Part shown: positions 35,771 through 46,196 of the stretch, piece by piece
Numbering within the stretch: the first letter of the stretch is position 1
Layout: each line of letters opens with the position of its first letter
Notes under the pieces: generated by a model
Databases searched by the model: none
Told to the model about the DNA's origin: nothing
The model's input: the letters and a program-made list of their open reading frames with translations, nothing else
Translations under genes and position numbers: made by a program
Assembly: GCF_003065425.1 (NCBI RefSeq)
Contig: NZ_CP026949.1
Location: 2,294,001-2,358,000, forward strand
Length of the DNA: 64,000 bases
From: Mycetocola zhujimingii
Lineage (GTDB): Bacteria > Actinomycetota > Actinomycetes > Actinomycetales > Microbacteriaceae
Reading direction: 5' to 3'

Positions 35771-36985
35771 TTAGCCCAGGCGGGTCTTGAGGTTCGCCGT
35801 GATCTCAGCGAGGAATTCCTCGGTGGTCTGGTACGGCTGCTCCGGGCCGACGAGGAGCGCGAGGTCCTTCGTCATCTTGCCCGACTCGACGGTCTTGATG
35901 ACGACGTCCTCGAGGGTCGACGCGAACTCGATCAGCGCGTCGTTGCCGTCGAGCTTGCCGCGGTGCGAGAGCCCGCGGGTCCAGGCGAAGATCGACGCGA
36001 TCGGGTTGGTCGACGTCGGCTTGCCCTGCTGGTGCATGCGGTAGTGACGCGTCACGGTTCCGTGTGCAGCCTCGGCCTCGACGACCTTTCCGTCCGGGGT
36101 CGCGAGAACGCTGGTCATGAGACCGAGCGATCCGAAGCCCTGCGCGACGGTGTCTGACTGGACGTCGCCGTCGTAGTTCTTGCAGGCCCAGACGTATCCG
36201 CCCTCCCACTTCATGGCGGATGCCACCATGTCGTCGATGAGGCGGTGCTCGTAGGTCAGTCCAGCGGCCTCGAACTGCTCCTTGAACTCGGCGTCGAAGA
36301 TCTCCTGGAAGATGTCCTTGAACCGGCCGTCGTATGCCTTGAGGATGGTGTTCTTCGTGGAGAGGTACACCGGGTAGTTACGGGTGAGACCGTAGTTGAG
36401 GCTCGCACGCGCGAAGTCGCGGATGGACGCATCGAGGTTGTACTGAACCTGAGCGATGCCGTCGCTCGGCGACTGGTAGACCTCGAACTTCTGCGGCTCT
36501 GATCCGTCCTCGGGCGTGAACTCGACCGTGAGTGTTCCCTTGCCCTTGAAGAGGAAGTCGGTGGCGCGGTACTGGTCACCGAAAGCGTGACGACCGATGA
36601 TGATCGGCTTGTTCCAGCCCGGCACGAGACGCGGGATGTTGGAGATGATGATCGGCTCACGGAAGATCACGCCGCCGAGGATGTTACGGATCGTTCCGTT
36701 GGGGCTCTTCCACATCTTCTTGAGGCCGAATTCCTCAACGCGAGCCTCATCGGGGGTGATCGTCGCGCACTGGACGCCGACGCCGTGCTTCTGGATGGCG
36801 TGAGCAGCATCGATGGTGATCTGGTCATCCGTCTCGTCACGCTTCTGGATGCCGAGGTCGTAGTACTCGAGGTTCACATCGAGGTACGGGTGAATCAGGG
36901 TGTCCTTGATGGACTGCCAGATGATGCGGGTCATCTCGTCGCCATCGAGTTCGACGACAGTGCCTTCAACCTTAATTTTTGACAA
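35771..36985 (-). CDS. icd: NADP-dependent isocitrate dehydrogenase (homodimeric, eukaryote-like type)
   Basis: Oxidises isocitrate to 2-oxoglutarate in the TCA cycle. 404 residues, the length of the type II dimeric enzymes rather than the monomeric actinobacterial form. Motifs include [14 protein letters not shown] near the start, the substrate loop [41 protein letters not shown] with the metal-binding aspartates, and [12 protein letters not shown]. The start is a TTG at 36985 with AGGAGC seven bases upstream; a long upstream frame is shadow. A palindrome also found before sucC lies 63 bases upstream. Confidence 0.95.
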   Translation of the reverse strand: MSKIKVEGTVVELDGDEMTRIIWQSIKDTLIHPYLDVNLEYYDLGIQKRDETDDQITIDAAHAIQKHGVGVQCATITPDEARVEEFGLKKMWKSPNGTIRNILGGVIFREPIIISNIPRLVPGWNKPIIIGRHAFGDQYRATDFLFKGKGTLTVEFTPEDGSEPQKFEVYQSPSDGIAQVQYNLDASIRDFARASLNYGLTRNYPVYLSTKNTILKAYDGRFKDIFQEIFDAEFKEQFEAAGLTYEHRLIDDMVASAMKWEGGYVWACKNYDGDVQSDTVAQGFGSLGLMTSVLATPDGKVVEAEAAHGTVTRHYRMHQQGKPTSTNPIASIFAWTRGLSHRGKLDGNDALIEFASTLEDVVIKTVESGKMTKDLALLVGPEQPYQTTEEFLAEITANLKTRLG

Positions 36986-37026
36986 TAGAAAGCTCCTAGC
37001 TTGTGGGGCCTTACCGACCGTCGTCC

Positions 37027-37066
37027 AGCTTACCTGAGAGCCGCAACTATCTTGATATCGAGAGAT
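37027..37066 (-). promoter_or_regulatory. icd promoter region with TCA-type palindrome
   Basis: A -10-like TAAGCT (37032-37027). The palindrome TATCTTGATATCGAGAGA (37048-37065) covers the -35 position (near 37050-37055). The motif resembles the one upstream of sucC. Confidence 0.5.
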
Positions 37067-37082
37067 TTCCGGATGCCGGCGA

Positions 37083-38267
37083 TCAGCTCGCAAGGCGCAG
37101 CGCGCACTGCACGGTGAACGCGTTCCGTGGGGCAGTGACGTCGAAGCCCAGCACCTCGGACACCCGGGCCAGCCGGTACCTGATCGTGTTGGCGTGCACG
37201 TCGAGCGCTCGGGCGCAGCCCTCGATCGAACGGCCACTGTCGAGGTAGATGGCGATGGTCTCGAGCCAGTCGCTCGCGCCGTCCTGCAGCGGGACCAGGA
37301 CACGCTGCAGGAGCGCCGTACGGGCGTCTGAATCGCCGTTGAGTACGCGCTCCGGCAGGAGCTGGTCAGCGCCGACGATCGTCGGCACCTGCAGCCAGGT
37401 GTGAACGACCCGCGCACCGGAGACCGCGGCCCGCGCGCTCGTCGCCGCGTCGGCCATCGAACCAACCACATCCCCGAGAACCGTGGTCTCCGACAGCGTC
37501 GCCGCGACGATGTCCCTGGCTATCTGCTGAACGCGGCCGATGGCATCCGTGTCATCGCTCTGCGCCTCGTTCGCCTCGTGCCCGCCCGCCGCCGCGACCG
37601 GCAACGACAGGACGAGGATAAAGCGCTCGTTGCGCATACCGGCAAGAGCATCGGCACCGGCCGCCCAGACCGCGCGGCGAAGCCGGTCTTCATCGACGGT
37701 GTCGCCGACGGCGCCGACCACGACGACGCTCGCTCCGCCCCCGCGCCAGCCGACAGCACCGAGCCGGTCGGCGAGATCGGCGACCCCTCGCCCGGAGAGA
37801 ACCGAATCAATGGCCAGCTGCTCGAGTCGCGGGTCCCACAATCCTGGCGACGCACGGGAGACCGCGTAGATCTCGGCGGCTTCGAACGCCAGCTGACGAG
37901 AGAAGTCGAGGCTGGCTTCGCGATACGCGGCAGCTTCTGGGCCGACCAGGCTGTCTTCGACAACGGCGACGGACACCCGGATCAGCTGCAGGGTCTGCTC
38001 GAGGCTGATCGAACGGACAAGCTCGGCCGGCGCTTCGCCGAACACGCGCGGGACAGCAGAGGGATCCGGGTGCGAGCAGTAGGAGACGAATGCCTCGACG
38101 AGCGACCTGGTGATTTCTTCGATCGCTGCCCGCCTGGCGGCCGGGAGCACCTGGAACCAGGGCAGTTGGCTGTCCATCCGTGCCAGGACCCGCGCCAGCA
38201 GTTCGCGACCGGTGAGCGTTTGACCCCCGGTCTCCGATGGACTCGAGTGCGATGACACTGACGACAT
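37083..38267 (-). CDS. PucR/CdaR-type transcriptional regulator
   Basis: 394 residues. The C-terminal PucR helix-turn-helix reads [36 protein letters not shown]. The N-terminal half is a helical sensor region ([23 protein letters not shown]), and the middle a GGDEF-like fold often seen in this family. The domain order matches FasR-like regulators of fatty acid synthesis in actinobacteria, but fabD is not adjacent, so no target is assigned. GGAGG precedes the ATG by six bases. It ends 97 bases before icd on the same strand. Confidence 0.78.
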   Translation of the reverse strand: MSSVSSHSSPSETGGQTLTGRELLARVLARMDSQLPWFQVLPAARRAAIEEITRSLVEAFVSYCSHPDPSAVPRVFGEAPAELVRSISLEQTLQLIRVSVAVVEDSLVGPEAAAYREASLDFSRQLAFEAAEIYAVSRASPGLWDPRLEQLAIDSVLSGRGVADLADRLGAVGWRGGGASVVVVGAVGDTVDEDRLRRAVWAAGADALAGMRNERFILVLSLPVAAAGGHEANEAQSDDTDAIGRVQQIARDIVAATLSETTVLGDVVGSMADAATSARAAVSGARVVHTWLQVPTIVGADQLLPERVLNGDSDARTALLQRVLVPLQDGASDWLETIAIYLDSGRSIEGCARALDVHANTIRYRLARVSEVLGFDVTAPRNAFTVQCALRLAS

Positions 38268-38428
38268 TTCCCACCTCCGCAGTCGATGGTACGCGCCGAA
38301 CAGGTCGCGGAGGCACCGGGGTCGACGCGGGATTGCAGCTCGGGCGGTGGGTGAAATACCCGGGTTAACGGTTCCTGAACTTAACGCTCAGTGACGTTCC
38401 CGGCTACCCGAGACCTGACGGTTCCGGC

Positions 38429-38440
38429 TAGCCTTGCAGC
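38429..38440 (+). promoter_or_regulatory. -10 of the GNAT gene, leaderless arrangement
   Basis: TAGCCT (38429-38434), six bases, ATG at 38441; no Shine-Dalgarno. Confidence 0.5.
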
Positions 38441-38890
38441 ATGCCTGAACTGAGACTCGTCGAACTGTCCGCCTCTACGATCGTCGCTGTCAACACGCTG
38501 ACTCTCAAGCCGGGACAGGAACAATTTGTTGCTCCGGTCTCCTATTCCGTCGCCGCCGCCGTGCTCGATCCGGCCACAACCTGGCAGCGGGTCATCCTCG
38601 ACGGTGACGAGGTCGTTGGCTTTGTCCAGGCCAACTTCGACCCCGATGGCGAAGACGAATTCCGCTCCATCCTCTGGCGAATCAACGTCGATGCTGATGA
38701 CCAGGGTCGCGGCGTCGGCACCTTCGCTGTCGAGGCGCTCAGCGCCGAGGCCGCGAAGCGCGGATTCGATCACGTCAACGTGATCTACGAACCCGGCGAG
38801 CTCGGACCTGAGGCATTCTTCCGCCACGTCGGATTCGAACCGGTCAGCGAGACCCAGTACGGCGAGACAGTCGGCGTCCGCAAGCTCTAG
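38441..38890 (+). CDS. GNAT-family N-acetyltransferase
   Basis: 149 residues with the acetyl-CoA-binding motif A INVDADDQGRGVGTFAVEAL and motif B GPEAFFRHVGFEPV. It resembles the short spermidine/aminoglycoside-like acetyltransferases such as BltD/PaiA, but the substrate is not evident. The next gene begins three bases after its stop, so they form an operon. Confidence 0.82.
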   Translation: MPELRLVELSASTIVAVNTLTLKPGQEQFVAPVSYSVAAAVLDPATTWQRVILDGDEVVGFVQANFDPDGEDEFRSILWRINVDADDQGRGVGTFAVEALSAEAAKRGFDHVNVIYEPGELGPEAFFRHVGFEPVSETQYGETVGVRKL

Positions 38891-38893
38891 AAC

Positions 38894-39205
38894 ATGGCAG
38901 GCGCACGGCCAGAAGTACGGGACGAGGTCGCGATAGTCCTCGACATCGTCGAGTCCATCCCGCCCGGTCGCGTCATGAGTTACGGGCAGGTCGCCGCGAC
39001 GTTCGGTTCGCGTTCCGCCCGCGGCGTCGGTCGCATCATGGCCATGTACGGCAGCGATGTCCCGTGGTGGCGTGTCGTCCGCGCGGGCGGCCTTCCACCC
39101 CAGGCGCACGAGGAAGAGGCACTCGTTCACTACGAGGCCGAGGGAACCCCGCTGCAGACGCGCGCGAACGGCGGCTACCGCGTCGCGGCATCCGCGTTCG
39201 TCTGA
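38894..39205 (+). CDS. Alkyltransferase-like (ATL) protein, MGMT family
   Basis: 103 residues, only the DNA-binding domain of O6-alkylguanine transferases. The active-site PCHR is changed to PWWR at residues 57-60, so the alkyl-accepting cysteine is lost, as in ATL proteins (usually PWHR). The recognition features SYGQVA (Tyr30) and GRIMA remain. ATL proteins bind O6-alkylguanine and hand it to nucleotide excision repair. The second tryptophan in place of histidine is unusual. Confidence 0.85.
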   Translation: MAGARPEVRDEVAIVLDIVESIPPGRVMSYGQVAATFGSRSARGVGRIMAMYGSDVPWWRVVRAGGLPPQAHEEEALVHYEAEGTPLQTRANGGYRVAASAFV

Positions 39206-39246
39206 GAACAGCGGATGCTGTCGCCAGGCTCACAGGACATCCAGCC

Positions 39247-39290
39247 ACGCGGCTAAACCAGCGAGTCCGGCGACGCGGCTAAACCAGCGA
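39247..39290. repeat. Short tandem duplication at the 3' end of the ABC exporter gene
   Basis: An 18-base unit, ACGCGGCTAAACCAGCGA, occurs at 39247-39264 and 39273-39290 (period 26). The second copy contains the stop codon and last codons of the exporter gene. Confidence 0.6.
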
Positions 39291-41096
39291 CTCCCGCCAC
39301 GCCGCGTGCAACTGGGCAAACCGGCCGGTGCCCGAGATCAGCTCAGAGGGGCTGCCGTCCTCCACGATCTTCCCGTGCTCCATCACGAGCACGCGGTCCG
39401 CGATCGCCACCGTCGACAGGCGGTGAGCGATGATCACCGCTGTGCGGTCGGCGAGCAGCGTTTGCAGCGCCTCCTGCACGAGGCGCTCGCTCGGAATGTC
39501 GAGGGATGCCGTCGCCTCGTCGAGGATGAGCACAGAGGGGTCGGCGAGGAACGCCCGCGCGAACGAAATCAACTGGCGCTGCCCGGCAGACACCCGGCCC
39601 CCGCGCTTGTTGACGTCGGTGTCGTACCCGTTCGGAAGGGACTCGATGAAGGTGTCAGCCCCGACGGCTCTGGCGGCAGCCTTGATCTCATCCCGGCTGG
39701 CCTCCGGCTTCCCGATCGCGATGTTGTCGGCGACGGAACCCGAGAACAGGTACGCCTCCTGGGTGACCATGACGATCGCCCGGCGCAGGTCCTTGGGGTG
39801 CAGCATCCGCAAATCGACGCCGTCCAGAGTCACGGTGCCCTCTGTCGGATCGTAGAACCGCGAGATCAGCTTGGCGAGAGTGGACTTTCCCGCTCCGGTC
39901 GAACCGACGAGCGCGATCGTCTGGCCAGCGGGCAGGTCGAGAGTGAAGTCGGGCAGCACGACGTTGTCGTCCTTGTACGCGAACCGCACACCGTCGAAGT
40001 GCACGTGTCCGCGCGCCTTCCACAGGTCGATGGGGTGCACCGGGTCAGGAACCGTCGGTTTCTCCTCGAGGACACCCGAGATCTTCTCGAGCGCGGCCGC
40101 GGCTGACTGGTAGGAGTTGTAGAACATCGCCATCTCCTCCATCGGGTCGTAGAAGCGACGCGTGTACAGCACAACGGCGAGAAGGGCGCCGATCGCAAGC
40201 GAACCATCGATGACGCGGAAGCCGCCCACGAGGAGCACGATCGCGACAGTGACGTTTCCGATGAAGACGAGACCGGGGTCGAAGACACCGAACAGCTGGA
40301 TGACCCGCGCGTTGACGCTCCGGTAGTCCTCGACGAGTTCACCGAAGTGCTCCGCGTTGCGCCTCTCCTTGCGGAACGCCTTCACGGCACGGATGCCGGT
40401 CATCGTCTCGACGAACTGCACGATGACCTTCGCGGATGCCACGCGCGACTGGCGGAACAGCGCCTGAGACCGCTTCTGGAACCAGCGGGTGAGGAAGTAG
40501 AGCGGCACGAGAGAGCCAAGCAGAACCAGTCCGCTGATGCCGTCGAGCAGGAACAGCGCCACTCCAGTGAAGAGCATGTACAGGACGCCGGAGACGAGCT
40601 GGTTGATGCCCGAATCGAGGAGTTCGCGAATCGCGTCGAGGTCGCTGGTCTGCCTCGAGATGATGCGTCCGGACGTGTAGCTCTCGTGGAACTCGAGGCT
40701 GAGCTTCTGAGTCTGGAGGAACACCCGCTTGCGAAGGTCGATCAGGATCGCCTGCCCGACCCTGGCACTCAGCACGGTGTACCAGGCCATCAGGATCGCG
40801 CCGATCACACCGGTGAACAGGTACAGACCGACGATGACGAACGCGGGCATCCAGTCGTTCGACTCGAGAACAGCCGGAAGACCCCTGTCGATGCCGAACG
40901 CGATGAGCGCGGGGCCGGCGACCTGGGCCGCGACCGAGACGACGACAACGAGCATCGTCAGCACAAGGCGCAGCTTGAGCGGCGCGAGCAGCGAGCCGAG
41001 CAGCCTCAGCGACCTCCGCCGGATCTGCGCGCTCTCCTTCTTCGTGAAGTCGTCGCGTTCTTCACCCTCGACGCCGTCCACTGTTGCGGTGCTCAC
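39279..41096 (-). CDS. ABC exporter subunit with the catalytic ATP site
   Basis: 605 residues: six membrane helices (about 40-330) followed by a nucleotide-binding domain. Walker A is GSTGAGKST, Walker B ends [12 protein letters not shown] with the catalytic glutamate, and the switch histidine is in IIAHRLSTV. The signature motif is VSAGQRQ instead of LSGGQ. Together with the upstream partner, which has the opposite defects, it fits heterodimeric exporters of the LmrCD/TM287-288 type, which pump drugs or lipophilic peptides. The GTG start overlaps the partner stop (GTGA). Confidence 0.88.
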   Translation of the reverse strand: MSTATVDGVEGEERDDFTKKESAQIRRRSLRLLGSLLAPLKLRLVLTMLVVVVSVAAQVAGPALIAFGIDRGLPAVLESNDWMPAFVIVGLYLFTGVIGAILMAWYTVLSARVGQAILIDLRKRVFLQTQKLSLEFHESYTSGRIISRQTSDLDAIRELLDSGINQLVSGVLYMLFTGVALFLLDGISGLVLLGSLVPLYFLTRWFQKRSQALFRQSRVASAKVIVQFVETMTGIRAVKAFRKERRNAEHFGELVEDYRSVNARVIQLFGVFDPGLVFIGNVTVAIVLLVGGFRVIDGSLAIGALLAVVLYTRRFYDPMEEMAMFYNSYQSAAAALEKISGVLEEKPTVPDPVHPIDLWKARGHVHFDGVRFAYKDDNVVLPDFTLDLPAGQTIALVGSTGAGKSTLAKLISRFYDPTEGTVTLDGVDLRMLHPKDLRRAIVMVTQEAYLFSGSVADNIAIGKPEASRDEIKAAARAVGADTFIESLPNGYDTDVNKRGGRVSAGQRQLISFARAFLADPSVLILDEATASLDIPSERLVQEALQTLLADRTAVIIAHRLSTVAIADRVLVMEHGKIVEDGSPSELISGTGRFAQLHAAWRESLV

Positions 41097-43003
41097 TTGC
41101 TCACCTCTTCCTGTTCCCGAACGTCCTCTGCGAGGGCGCGGTCGATCTGTTCGGCTGCCTCGCGTTTCTCTTCGTCCTCGAGGCTCGAGATCACGAACTT
41201 GTAGTGCTCGTTGGTCCTGATCAGCTCGCTGTGTCGTCCGACAGCGGTGATCCTGCCGTCCTGGAGCAGGGCGACCCTGTCGGCCAGCATGACCGTCGAC
41301 GGCCGGTGGGCGACGACGAGCGCCGTCGTCGAGGCGAGGACGCGCCGGAGGGCTGCCTCCACGAGAGCCTCGGTGTCCACGTCGAGCGCGGAGAGCGGGT
41401 CATCGAGCACGAGGACCGACGGGTTCGCCGCGACCGCCCTGGCGAGAGCCAGGCGCTGTCGTTGTCCACCGGAGAGGCTGAGTCCCTCTTCGCCGACCTT
41501 CGTGTCGACTCCGTCGGGCAGGTCGCGCACGAAGCCCGCCTGCGCGATGTCGAGGGCCTCGTTCATGACGGCATCCGCTTCACGGCTGGCCGGATCGAGG
41601 TCCGCCCGTCCGAGCAGAACGTTGTCGCGAACGGATGCCGAGAACAGCGTCGCATCCTCGAAGGCCATCGCGATGTGGGTGCGGAGCTCCTCACGCCTGA
41701 GGTCCCTCACGTCGATTCCATCCAGCGTCACCCGTCCACCGGTCACGTCGTACAGACGGGCAGGCAGCGCCGTCAGTGTCGACTTTCCCGAGCCGGTCAG
41801 GCCGACGAGGGCCATGGTCTCCCCCGGTTCGAGGCTGAGGTCGACGCCGTCGATCAGGTCGGGCACGTCGGCGGGCGAATCCGGGTACCGGAAGTGGACG
41901 TCCTCGAACACGAGTCGACCTTCCGGCGCGAGGATCGTCTTCGGGTTCTCCGGGTCGGTGATCGTGTTCGCTGTGTCAAGGACCTCGAAGAACCTGTCGG
42001 TTGCCGTCCTGGTGTCGAACGTCATCGACAGCAGGAACCCGATGGATTCGATCGGGAACCGCAGCACCGTTGCGGTCGCGAAGAACGCGAACAACTGGCC
42101 GACGGTGATTTCTCCGGTCGACGCCAGCCAGATCCCGGTGAACAGGCACAGCGCAAATGCGATGTCCGGCAGCAGGAGCAGCCACAGCCAGATGCCGGCG
42201 ATCGCCTTGGCCTTCTCGATCTCCGTCCCCCGCAGACTTTCCGCCTGCGACTCGAAGTTGCGGAGCGCGTACTTTCCCCGCCCGAACGCCTTCAGTACAC
42301 GGATGCCGTGCACGGACTCCTCGACGGCCGTTGCGAGGTCGCCGGCCTGGTCCTGGCTTCTCCGCGCAATGATCGAGTACTTCTTCTCGAACACGAAGCC
42401 GTAGATCCACACAGGAATCGCGAGGGTGAGGAAGATGGTGCCGAGAAGCCAGTGCCAGTAGAACAGGACGGCGGCCCCGATCACGATCGTGACCATGTTG
42501 ACCACGAGCAGTACGAGCCCGAACGACAGCCAGCGGCGGATGAGGTTGAGGTCGCTGATCGCGCGGGAGAGCAACTGTCCCGACTGCCAGCGGTCGTGGA
42601 ACGCAACCGGCAGGTCCTGCAGCCGGGTGTACAGCGAGTTGCGCATTGCCGCCTCGACGTGGGTCCCTGGGGTCAGTACGAACCAGCGCCGCAGGGCGAT
42701 GAAGACCGCCTCGAGGATTCCGAGTCCGAGCACTCCAGCAGCCGCCCACCAGAGCTGGGACGTGTCCCTCGTGGCGAGTGGGCCGTCGACGAGAGCCTCG
42801 AGCACCAGTGGGATCCCGAGGGCAACGAGGCCGGCGCCGAGGGCCGCACCCATACCGAGGTAGATCCGTGGCAACGCGGACTTGGCATAGGGGTAGATCC
42901 GCAGCAGTGAGCGGAACGTGCTCAGTGTCGAGGTGTGGTTCGATACTGGCTGGGTTTTACTGGCGTCGGTGTGACGAGCCATAGCGAGAGACTTCTCTTC
43001 CAT
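41093..43003 (-). CDS. ABC exporter subunit with the degenerate ATP site
   Basis: 636 residues: six membrane helices and a nucleotide-binding domain. Walker A is GLTGSGKST and the signature LSGGQRQ is canonical, but Walker B reads [12 protein letters not shown], with Asp where the catalytic Glu should be. This subunit therefore lends its signature to the active site of the partner while its own site is degenerate. ATG 43003 sits directly after a small hairpin (GCCCG/CGGGC); an alternative start is the ATG at 42982. First structural gene of the operon, preceded by a 42-codon leader ORF. Confidence 0.87.
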   Translation of the reverse strand: MEEKSLAMARHTDASKTQPVSNHTSTLSTFRSLLRIYPYAKSALPRIYLGMGAALGAGLVALGIPLVLEALVDGPLATRDTSQLWWAAAGVLGLGILEAVFIALRRWFVLTPGTHVEAAMRNSLYTRLQDLPVAFHDRWQSGQLLSRAISDLNLIRRWLSFGLVLLVVNMVTIVIGAAVLFYWHWLLGTIFLTLAIPVWIYGFVFEKKYSIIARRSQDQAGDLATAVEESVHGIRVLKAFGRGKYALRNFESQAESLRGTEIEKAKAIAGIWLWLLLLPDIAFALCLFTGIWLASTGEITVGQLFAFFATATVLRFPIESIGFLLSMTFDTRTATDRFFEVLDTANTITDPENPKTILAPEGRLVFEDVHFRYPDSPADVPDLIDGVDLSLEPGETMALVGLTGSGKSTLTALPARLYDVTGGRVTLDGIDVRDLRREELRTHIAMAFEDATLFSASVRDNVLLGRADLDPASREADAVMNEALDIAQAGFVRDLPDGVDTKVGEEGLSLSGGQRQRLALARAVAANPSVLVLDDPLSALDVDTEALVEAALRRVLASTTALVVAHRPSTVMLADRVALLQDGRITAVGRHSELIRTNEHYKFVISSLEDEEKREAAEQIDRALAEDVREQEEVSK

Positions 43004-43129
43004 GAAAGAGCCCGACCGGCGGGCAGAGGGAAAACATGATGTTCCCGAGAAACGAAGGTGAGAGACGGCAGATTCCCTGGCGGGACAACTGCAACGGGTC
43101 CGTCGGCCGCGACGGAAGGCTCGGCGGCG
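43004..43129. other. Leader region of the ABC exporter operon
   Basis: About 125 bases between the leader ORF and the exporter start. On the minus strand a GCCCG-N5-CGGGC hairpin lies just before the ATG and could hide the translation start. No credible gene is present on either strand; an open frame at 43036-43227 plus lacks a ribosome site and similarity. Confidence 0.45.
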
Positions 43130-43258
43130 TCAGGACGTCGGATACAGAATTCGGGCCGGGACGCGCGAGCGGCGGACTCGCGAAACGCGCACCCGTGTGG
43201 CCGCCGGGCTCTGAGCCAGCGCCTTAATCGGGTACATCGTCTTAGTCGAGTACATCAT
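43130..43258 (-). CDS. Possible 42-residue basic leader peptide upstream of the ABC exporter
   Basis: A short frame starts ATGATG at 43258 with a perfect AAGGAGG (43270-43264) five bases upstream, the best ribosome site in the window. The product starts MMYSTKTMYPIKALAQ and ends in a run of Arg/Val/Ser (RVRVSRVRRSRVPAR). It lies 126 bases ahead of the exporter gene and behind a promoter-like sequence. A regulatory leader peptide is the simplest explanation, for example sensing ribosome stalling by an exported drug (inference). No homologue is recognised. Confidence 0.45.
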   Translation of the reverse strand: MMYSTKTMYPIKALAQSPAATRVRVSRVRRSRVPARILYPTS

Positions 43259-43288
43259 CACGTCCTCCTTGCCGCAGTACAGCCCTTC

Positions 43289-43317
43289 AGCCTAGAACGC
43301 GTGCGCTGGCCCCGCAA
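43289..43317 (-). promoter_or_regulatory. Promoter of the leader ORF and ABC exporter operon
   Basis: Minus strand: TTGCGG (43317-43312), 17-base spacer, TAGGCT (43294-43289). The transcript would start about 12 bases before the AAGGAGG. Confidence 0.55.
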
Positions 43318-43334
43318 GAAGTTTTTTTCCGGGC

Positions 43335-44546
43335 TTAGCCGACGCGCACCGACAGGCAGGTCACCGAGCCCTCGAGCTTCTCGAACTCGCTGATGTCGAC
43401 GCTGACAACCGTGTAGCCCAGATCCTCGACGAGCTTCGCCGTCTTCGGCGCTGACGCTGACATCAGCACCGTGTCAGCGGACAGCGCGATCACGTTGGCG
43501 CCGGCTCTCTCCGGGACCGCCAGGAAGTGCGGGAAGAAGGCAGCGTCATCGACGAGGTCGGGGTGACCGATGATGGTGCCGTCCGGGAGCGCCGTCATCG
43601 CCGTCTTGAGGTGAAGCGCCTTCGTGACCCGGACCGCCGTGACCGTGAAACCTTCGCGGGTCGCGATCTCGCGCAACTGGCTGATGCCTTCCGCGTTGGT
43701 CCGTCCACCGCGACCGACGTAGATCCGGTCGCCGACGATGAGGACGTCGCCGCCGTCGAGCGTGCCAGGACTCATGATGCGTTCGATCCGGAGGCCCAGC
43801 GACTCAGCAGCTTCCTCGGCGGCCTCGGCCTCGTCACGGCGGCTGCTGACTCCCGAGCGCGTCACGATTGCCACCGGCCCAACAACAACCAGGGTGTCCT
43901 CAACGAAGACGGAGTCGGCGAGCTTGTCCGCGAAGGTGACCTCGCGGGTGGTCCAGCCGTTGCTTTCCAGGGCCTTCGTGTATGCGTCCCACTGCGTGTC
44001 TGCAAGCTCGGTGTCGACGGGCGTGCGCTCAATGTGGGTGACGGTGCCCTTGGCGAGGTTCGACGCGGGCATCCTGACCAGTGCGACCCGCGAGCCGGCC
44101 TTCTCCGCCGATGCATTCCACTCGATCGCCCTGTTGTAGACGGCGCGGCCGATCGTCGGTGCGATGATCGTGGCAACCACAACGTAGACGCCGTTGATGC
44201 TGACCAGAGTTCCGAAGAGGTACTCGATCACCTCACCGTTCAGGTCGAACCCGCCGGCGAGCGTCGTGATGCCCGTACCGATCAGCGCGCCGACGAGCCC
44301 GGCGAAGAGGCCGACAAGAAGCGCCGTCCACCACTGCCTCAGGGCGCCGACGATGCCGAAGACAAAGACGAGCAGGAACGCGAAGATGCTGCCGAGGAAG
44401 TAATAGTCGCTGACCTGCGTGAGCACGGCCGACTGGTACTGCTGCGAGACGAAGAACACGAACACGCTGGCAGCGTGCGTCACCACGACCGTCGTCAGTG
44501 CGGCGAGGAAGGATGAAACGAGCCTGCGGCCCCACGAAACAGTCAT
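43335..44546 (-). CDS. Membrane-anchored dimethylargininase (DDAH)-like protein
   Basis: 403 residues. The first 135 residues hold four membrane helices (about 10-33, 49-69, 74-98 and 111-132). The rest is an amidinotransferase/DDAH fold: GTLDGGDVLIVGDRIYVGRGGRTNAEG, the catalytic histidine region KALHLKTAMTAL and the nucleophilic cysteine near residue 397 (VTCLSVRVG). DDAH hydrolyses methylated arginine to citrulline and methylamines; related enzymes act on arginine. Typical DDAH is soluble and about 255 residues, so the fused membrane domain is notable. The start has a leaderless-type promoter. Confidence 0.82.
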   Translation of the reverse strand: MTVSWGRRLVSSFLAALTTVVVTHAASVFVFFVSQQYQSAVLTQVSDYYFLGSIFAFLLVFVFGIVGALRQWWTALLVGLFAGLVGALIGTGITTLAGGFDLNGEVIEYLFGTLVSINGVYVVVATIIAPTIGRAVYNRAIEWNASAEKAGSRVALVRMPASNLAKGTVTHIERTPVDTELADTQWDAYTKALESNGWTTREVTFADKLADSVFVEDTLVVVGPVAIVTRSGVSSRRDEAEAAEEAAESLGLRIERIMSPGTLDGGDVLIVGDRIYVGRGGRTNAEGISQLREIATREGFTVTAVRVTKALHLKTAMTALPDGTIIGHPDLVDDAAFFPHFLAVPERAGANVIALSADTVLMSASAPKTAKLVEDLGYTVVSVDISEFEKLEGSVTCLSVRVG

Positions 44547-44552
44547 GGCATG

Positions 44553-44558
44553 AGCCTA
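44553..44558 (-). promoter_or_regulatory. -10 of the DDAH-like gene, leaderless arrangement
   Basis: Minus-strand TAGGCT six bases before the ATG at 44546; no Shine-Dalgarno. Confidence 0.5.
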
Positions 44559-44603
44559 GTGGCTCACCATGACTCCCCCTGTTCCCTGAGAAGGACCGGT
44601 CTT

Positions 44604-46196
44604 CTAGTGGAAGAAGTGGCGCTCTCCGGTGAAGTACATCGTGATGCCGGCAGCCTTGGCAGCCTGGATGACCTCTTCATCCCGAACCGAGCCGCCGGGT
44701 TGCACGACGGCCCGGACACCGGCATCGAGAAGCACCTGGAGTCCGTCGGCGAACGGGAAGAAGGCGTCGGATGCCGCAACCGAGCCAGCGGCCCTGTCGC
44801 CGGCGCGCGTGACCGCGAGGTGGCACGAGTCGACACGGTTGACCTGCCCCATCCCCACACCGACAGACGCACCATTCTTCGCGAGGAGTATCGCGTTCGA
44901 CTTCACCGAACGGCACGCCGTCCACGCGAACGCGAGATCGGCGAGGGTCTCATCGTCGGCGGGATCGCCGGCGGCGAGGCTCCACGTGTCGGTCACGCTT
45001 CCCTCGGTCGGGAACCGGTCTGCCTGCTGCACGAGGATGCCGCCAGAGACCTGCTTCGCCTCGAGAGGTTCCGGCGCGAAGTCCGCTGGCAGCTCGAGAA
45101 TGCGGAGGTTCTTCTTGGTGCGAAGCACGTCAAGTGCGTCTTCGTCGAACCCGGGCGCGACGATGACCTCCGTGAAGATCTCCTTGATGGTCTCCGCCAT
45201 CTTGAGGGTCACCATCCGGTTCGCCGCGATGACGCCGCCGAACGCAGAGACCGGGTCGCACGCGTGAGCACGGGCGTGTGCAGACGCTATGGCATCCGGT
45301 GCCTTTGGCGACGCCACGGCGATTCCGCACGGGTTCGCGTGCTTGATGATGGCCACGGCAGGGACGGTGAAATCGTACGCGGCGCGCACGGCGGCATCCG
45401 CGTCGACGAAGTTGTTGTAGCTCATCTCCTTGCCGCCGAGCTGCGTCGCCTGGGCGATGCCGTGGCCACCGGCGCGCAGGTACAGCGCCGCTTCCTGGTG
45501 CGAATTTTCGCCGTAGCGGAGGACGTGGGCAAGCTCGGCCTGGATCGTCAGTGATGCACCGAAACCCTCAGCCGTGTCGGTGAACCAGCCGGCGACCGCT
45601 GTGTCGTACGCCGCCGTGTGCGAGAAGGCTCGTGCGGCGAGCTCACGACGCTGGGCAAGGGTCGTACCGCCCTTTGCGACGGCCTCAATGATCTCGCCGT
45701 AGCTGGCCGGCGACACGACGATCGCGACGTTCGGGTGGTTCTTTGCGGCGGCGCGCACCATCGCGGGTCCGCCGATGTCGATCTGCTCGACGACATCGTC
45801 GCCGACGGCCCCACTCGCAACGGTCTCAACGAACGGGTAGAGATTCACGACGACGAGTTCGAACGGTTCGACACCGAGGTCGCCGAGCTGCTGCTCGTGC
45901 GACTCGAGGCGGAGGTCGGCAAGGAGACCGGCGTGCACCGATGGGTGGAGGGTCTTCACCCGGCCGTCGAGCGACTCGGGGAACCCAGTGACAGTCGCGA
46001 CATCGGTGACCGCGTAGCCGGCGTCCCTGATGGCCTGGGCTGTCGACCCTGTCGACACCATTTCGACACCGGCCTCCGCGAGCGCGCGGGCCAGGTCGAT
46101 GAGGCCGGTCTTGTCGCTGACCGAGATGAGGGCGCGTGTGATGGGCACGACGTCACGGTCGCGGTACAGGCTCTTGTCGTGTGTTGGGCCGGCCAT
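44604..46196 (-). CDS. purH: Bifunctional AICAR formyltransferase / IMP cyclohydrolase
   Basis: Catalyses the last two steps of IMP synthesis. 530 residues. The N-terminal cyclohydrolase domain has [29 protein letters not shown] and [15 protein letters not shown]. The C-terminal formyltransferase domain has KHANPCGIA (Lys-His pair) and [21 protein letters not shown] lies five bases before the ATG. It follows purN by 51 bases. Its substrate ZMP is the ligand sensed by the riboswitch at 13855-13972. Confidence 0.96.
   Translation of the reverse strand: MAGPTHDKSLYRDRDVVPITRALISVSDKTGLIDLARALAEAGVEMVSTGSTAQAIRDAGYAVTDVATVTGFPESLDGRVKTLHPSVHAGLLADLRLESHEQQLGDLGVEPFELVVVNLYPFVETVASGAVGDDVVEQIDIGGPAMVRAAAKNHPNVAIVVSPASYGEIIEAVAKGGTTLAQRRELAARAFSHTAAYDTAVAGWFTDTAEGFGASLTIQAELAHVLRYGENSHQEAALYLRAGGHGIAQATQLGGKEMSYNNFVDADAAVRAAYDFTVPAVAIIKHANPCGIAVASPKAPDAIASAHARAHACDPVSAFGGVIAANRMVTLKMAETIKEIFTEVIVAPGFDEDALDVLRTKKNLRILELPADFAPEPLEAKQVSGGILVQQADRFPTEGSVTDTWSLAAGDPADDETLADLAFAWTACRSVKSNAILLAKNGASVGVGMGQVNRVDSCHLAVTRAGDRAAGSVAASDAFFPFADGLQVLLDAGVRAVVQPGGSVRDEEVIQAAKAAGITMYFTGERHFFH

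Noticed and set aside
37083-38267. Assignment of the PucR-type regulator as FasR (fatty acid synthesis)
   Set aside because: Domain order fits, but fabD and the fatty acid genes are not adjacent; only the family is reported.
43036-43227. 63-codon plus-strand ORF in the ABC exporter leader
   Set aside because: No ribosome site or recognisable product; the minus-strand leader ORF has far better signals.
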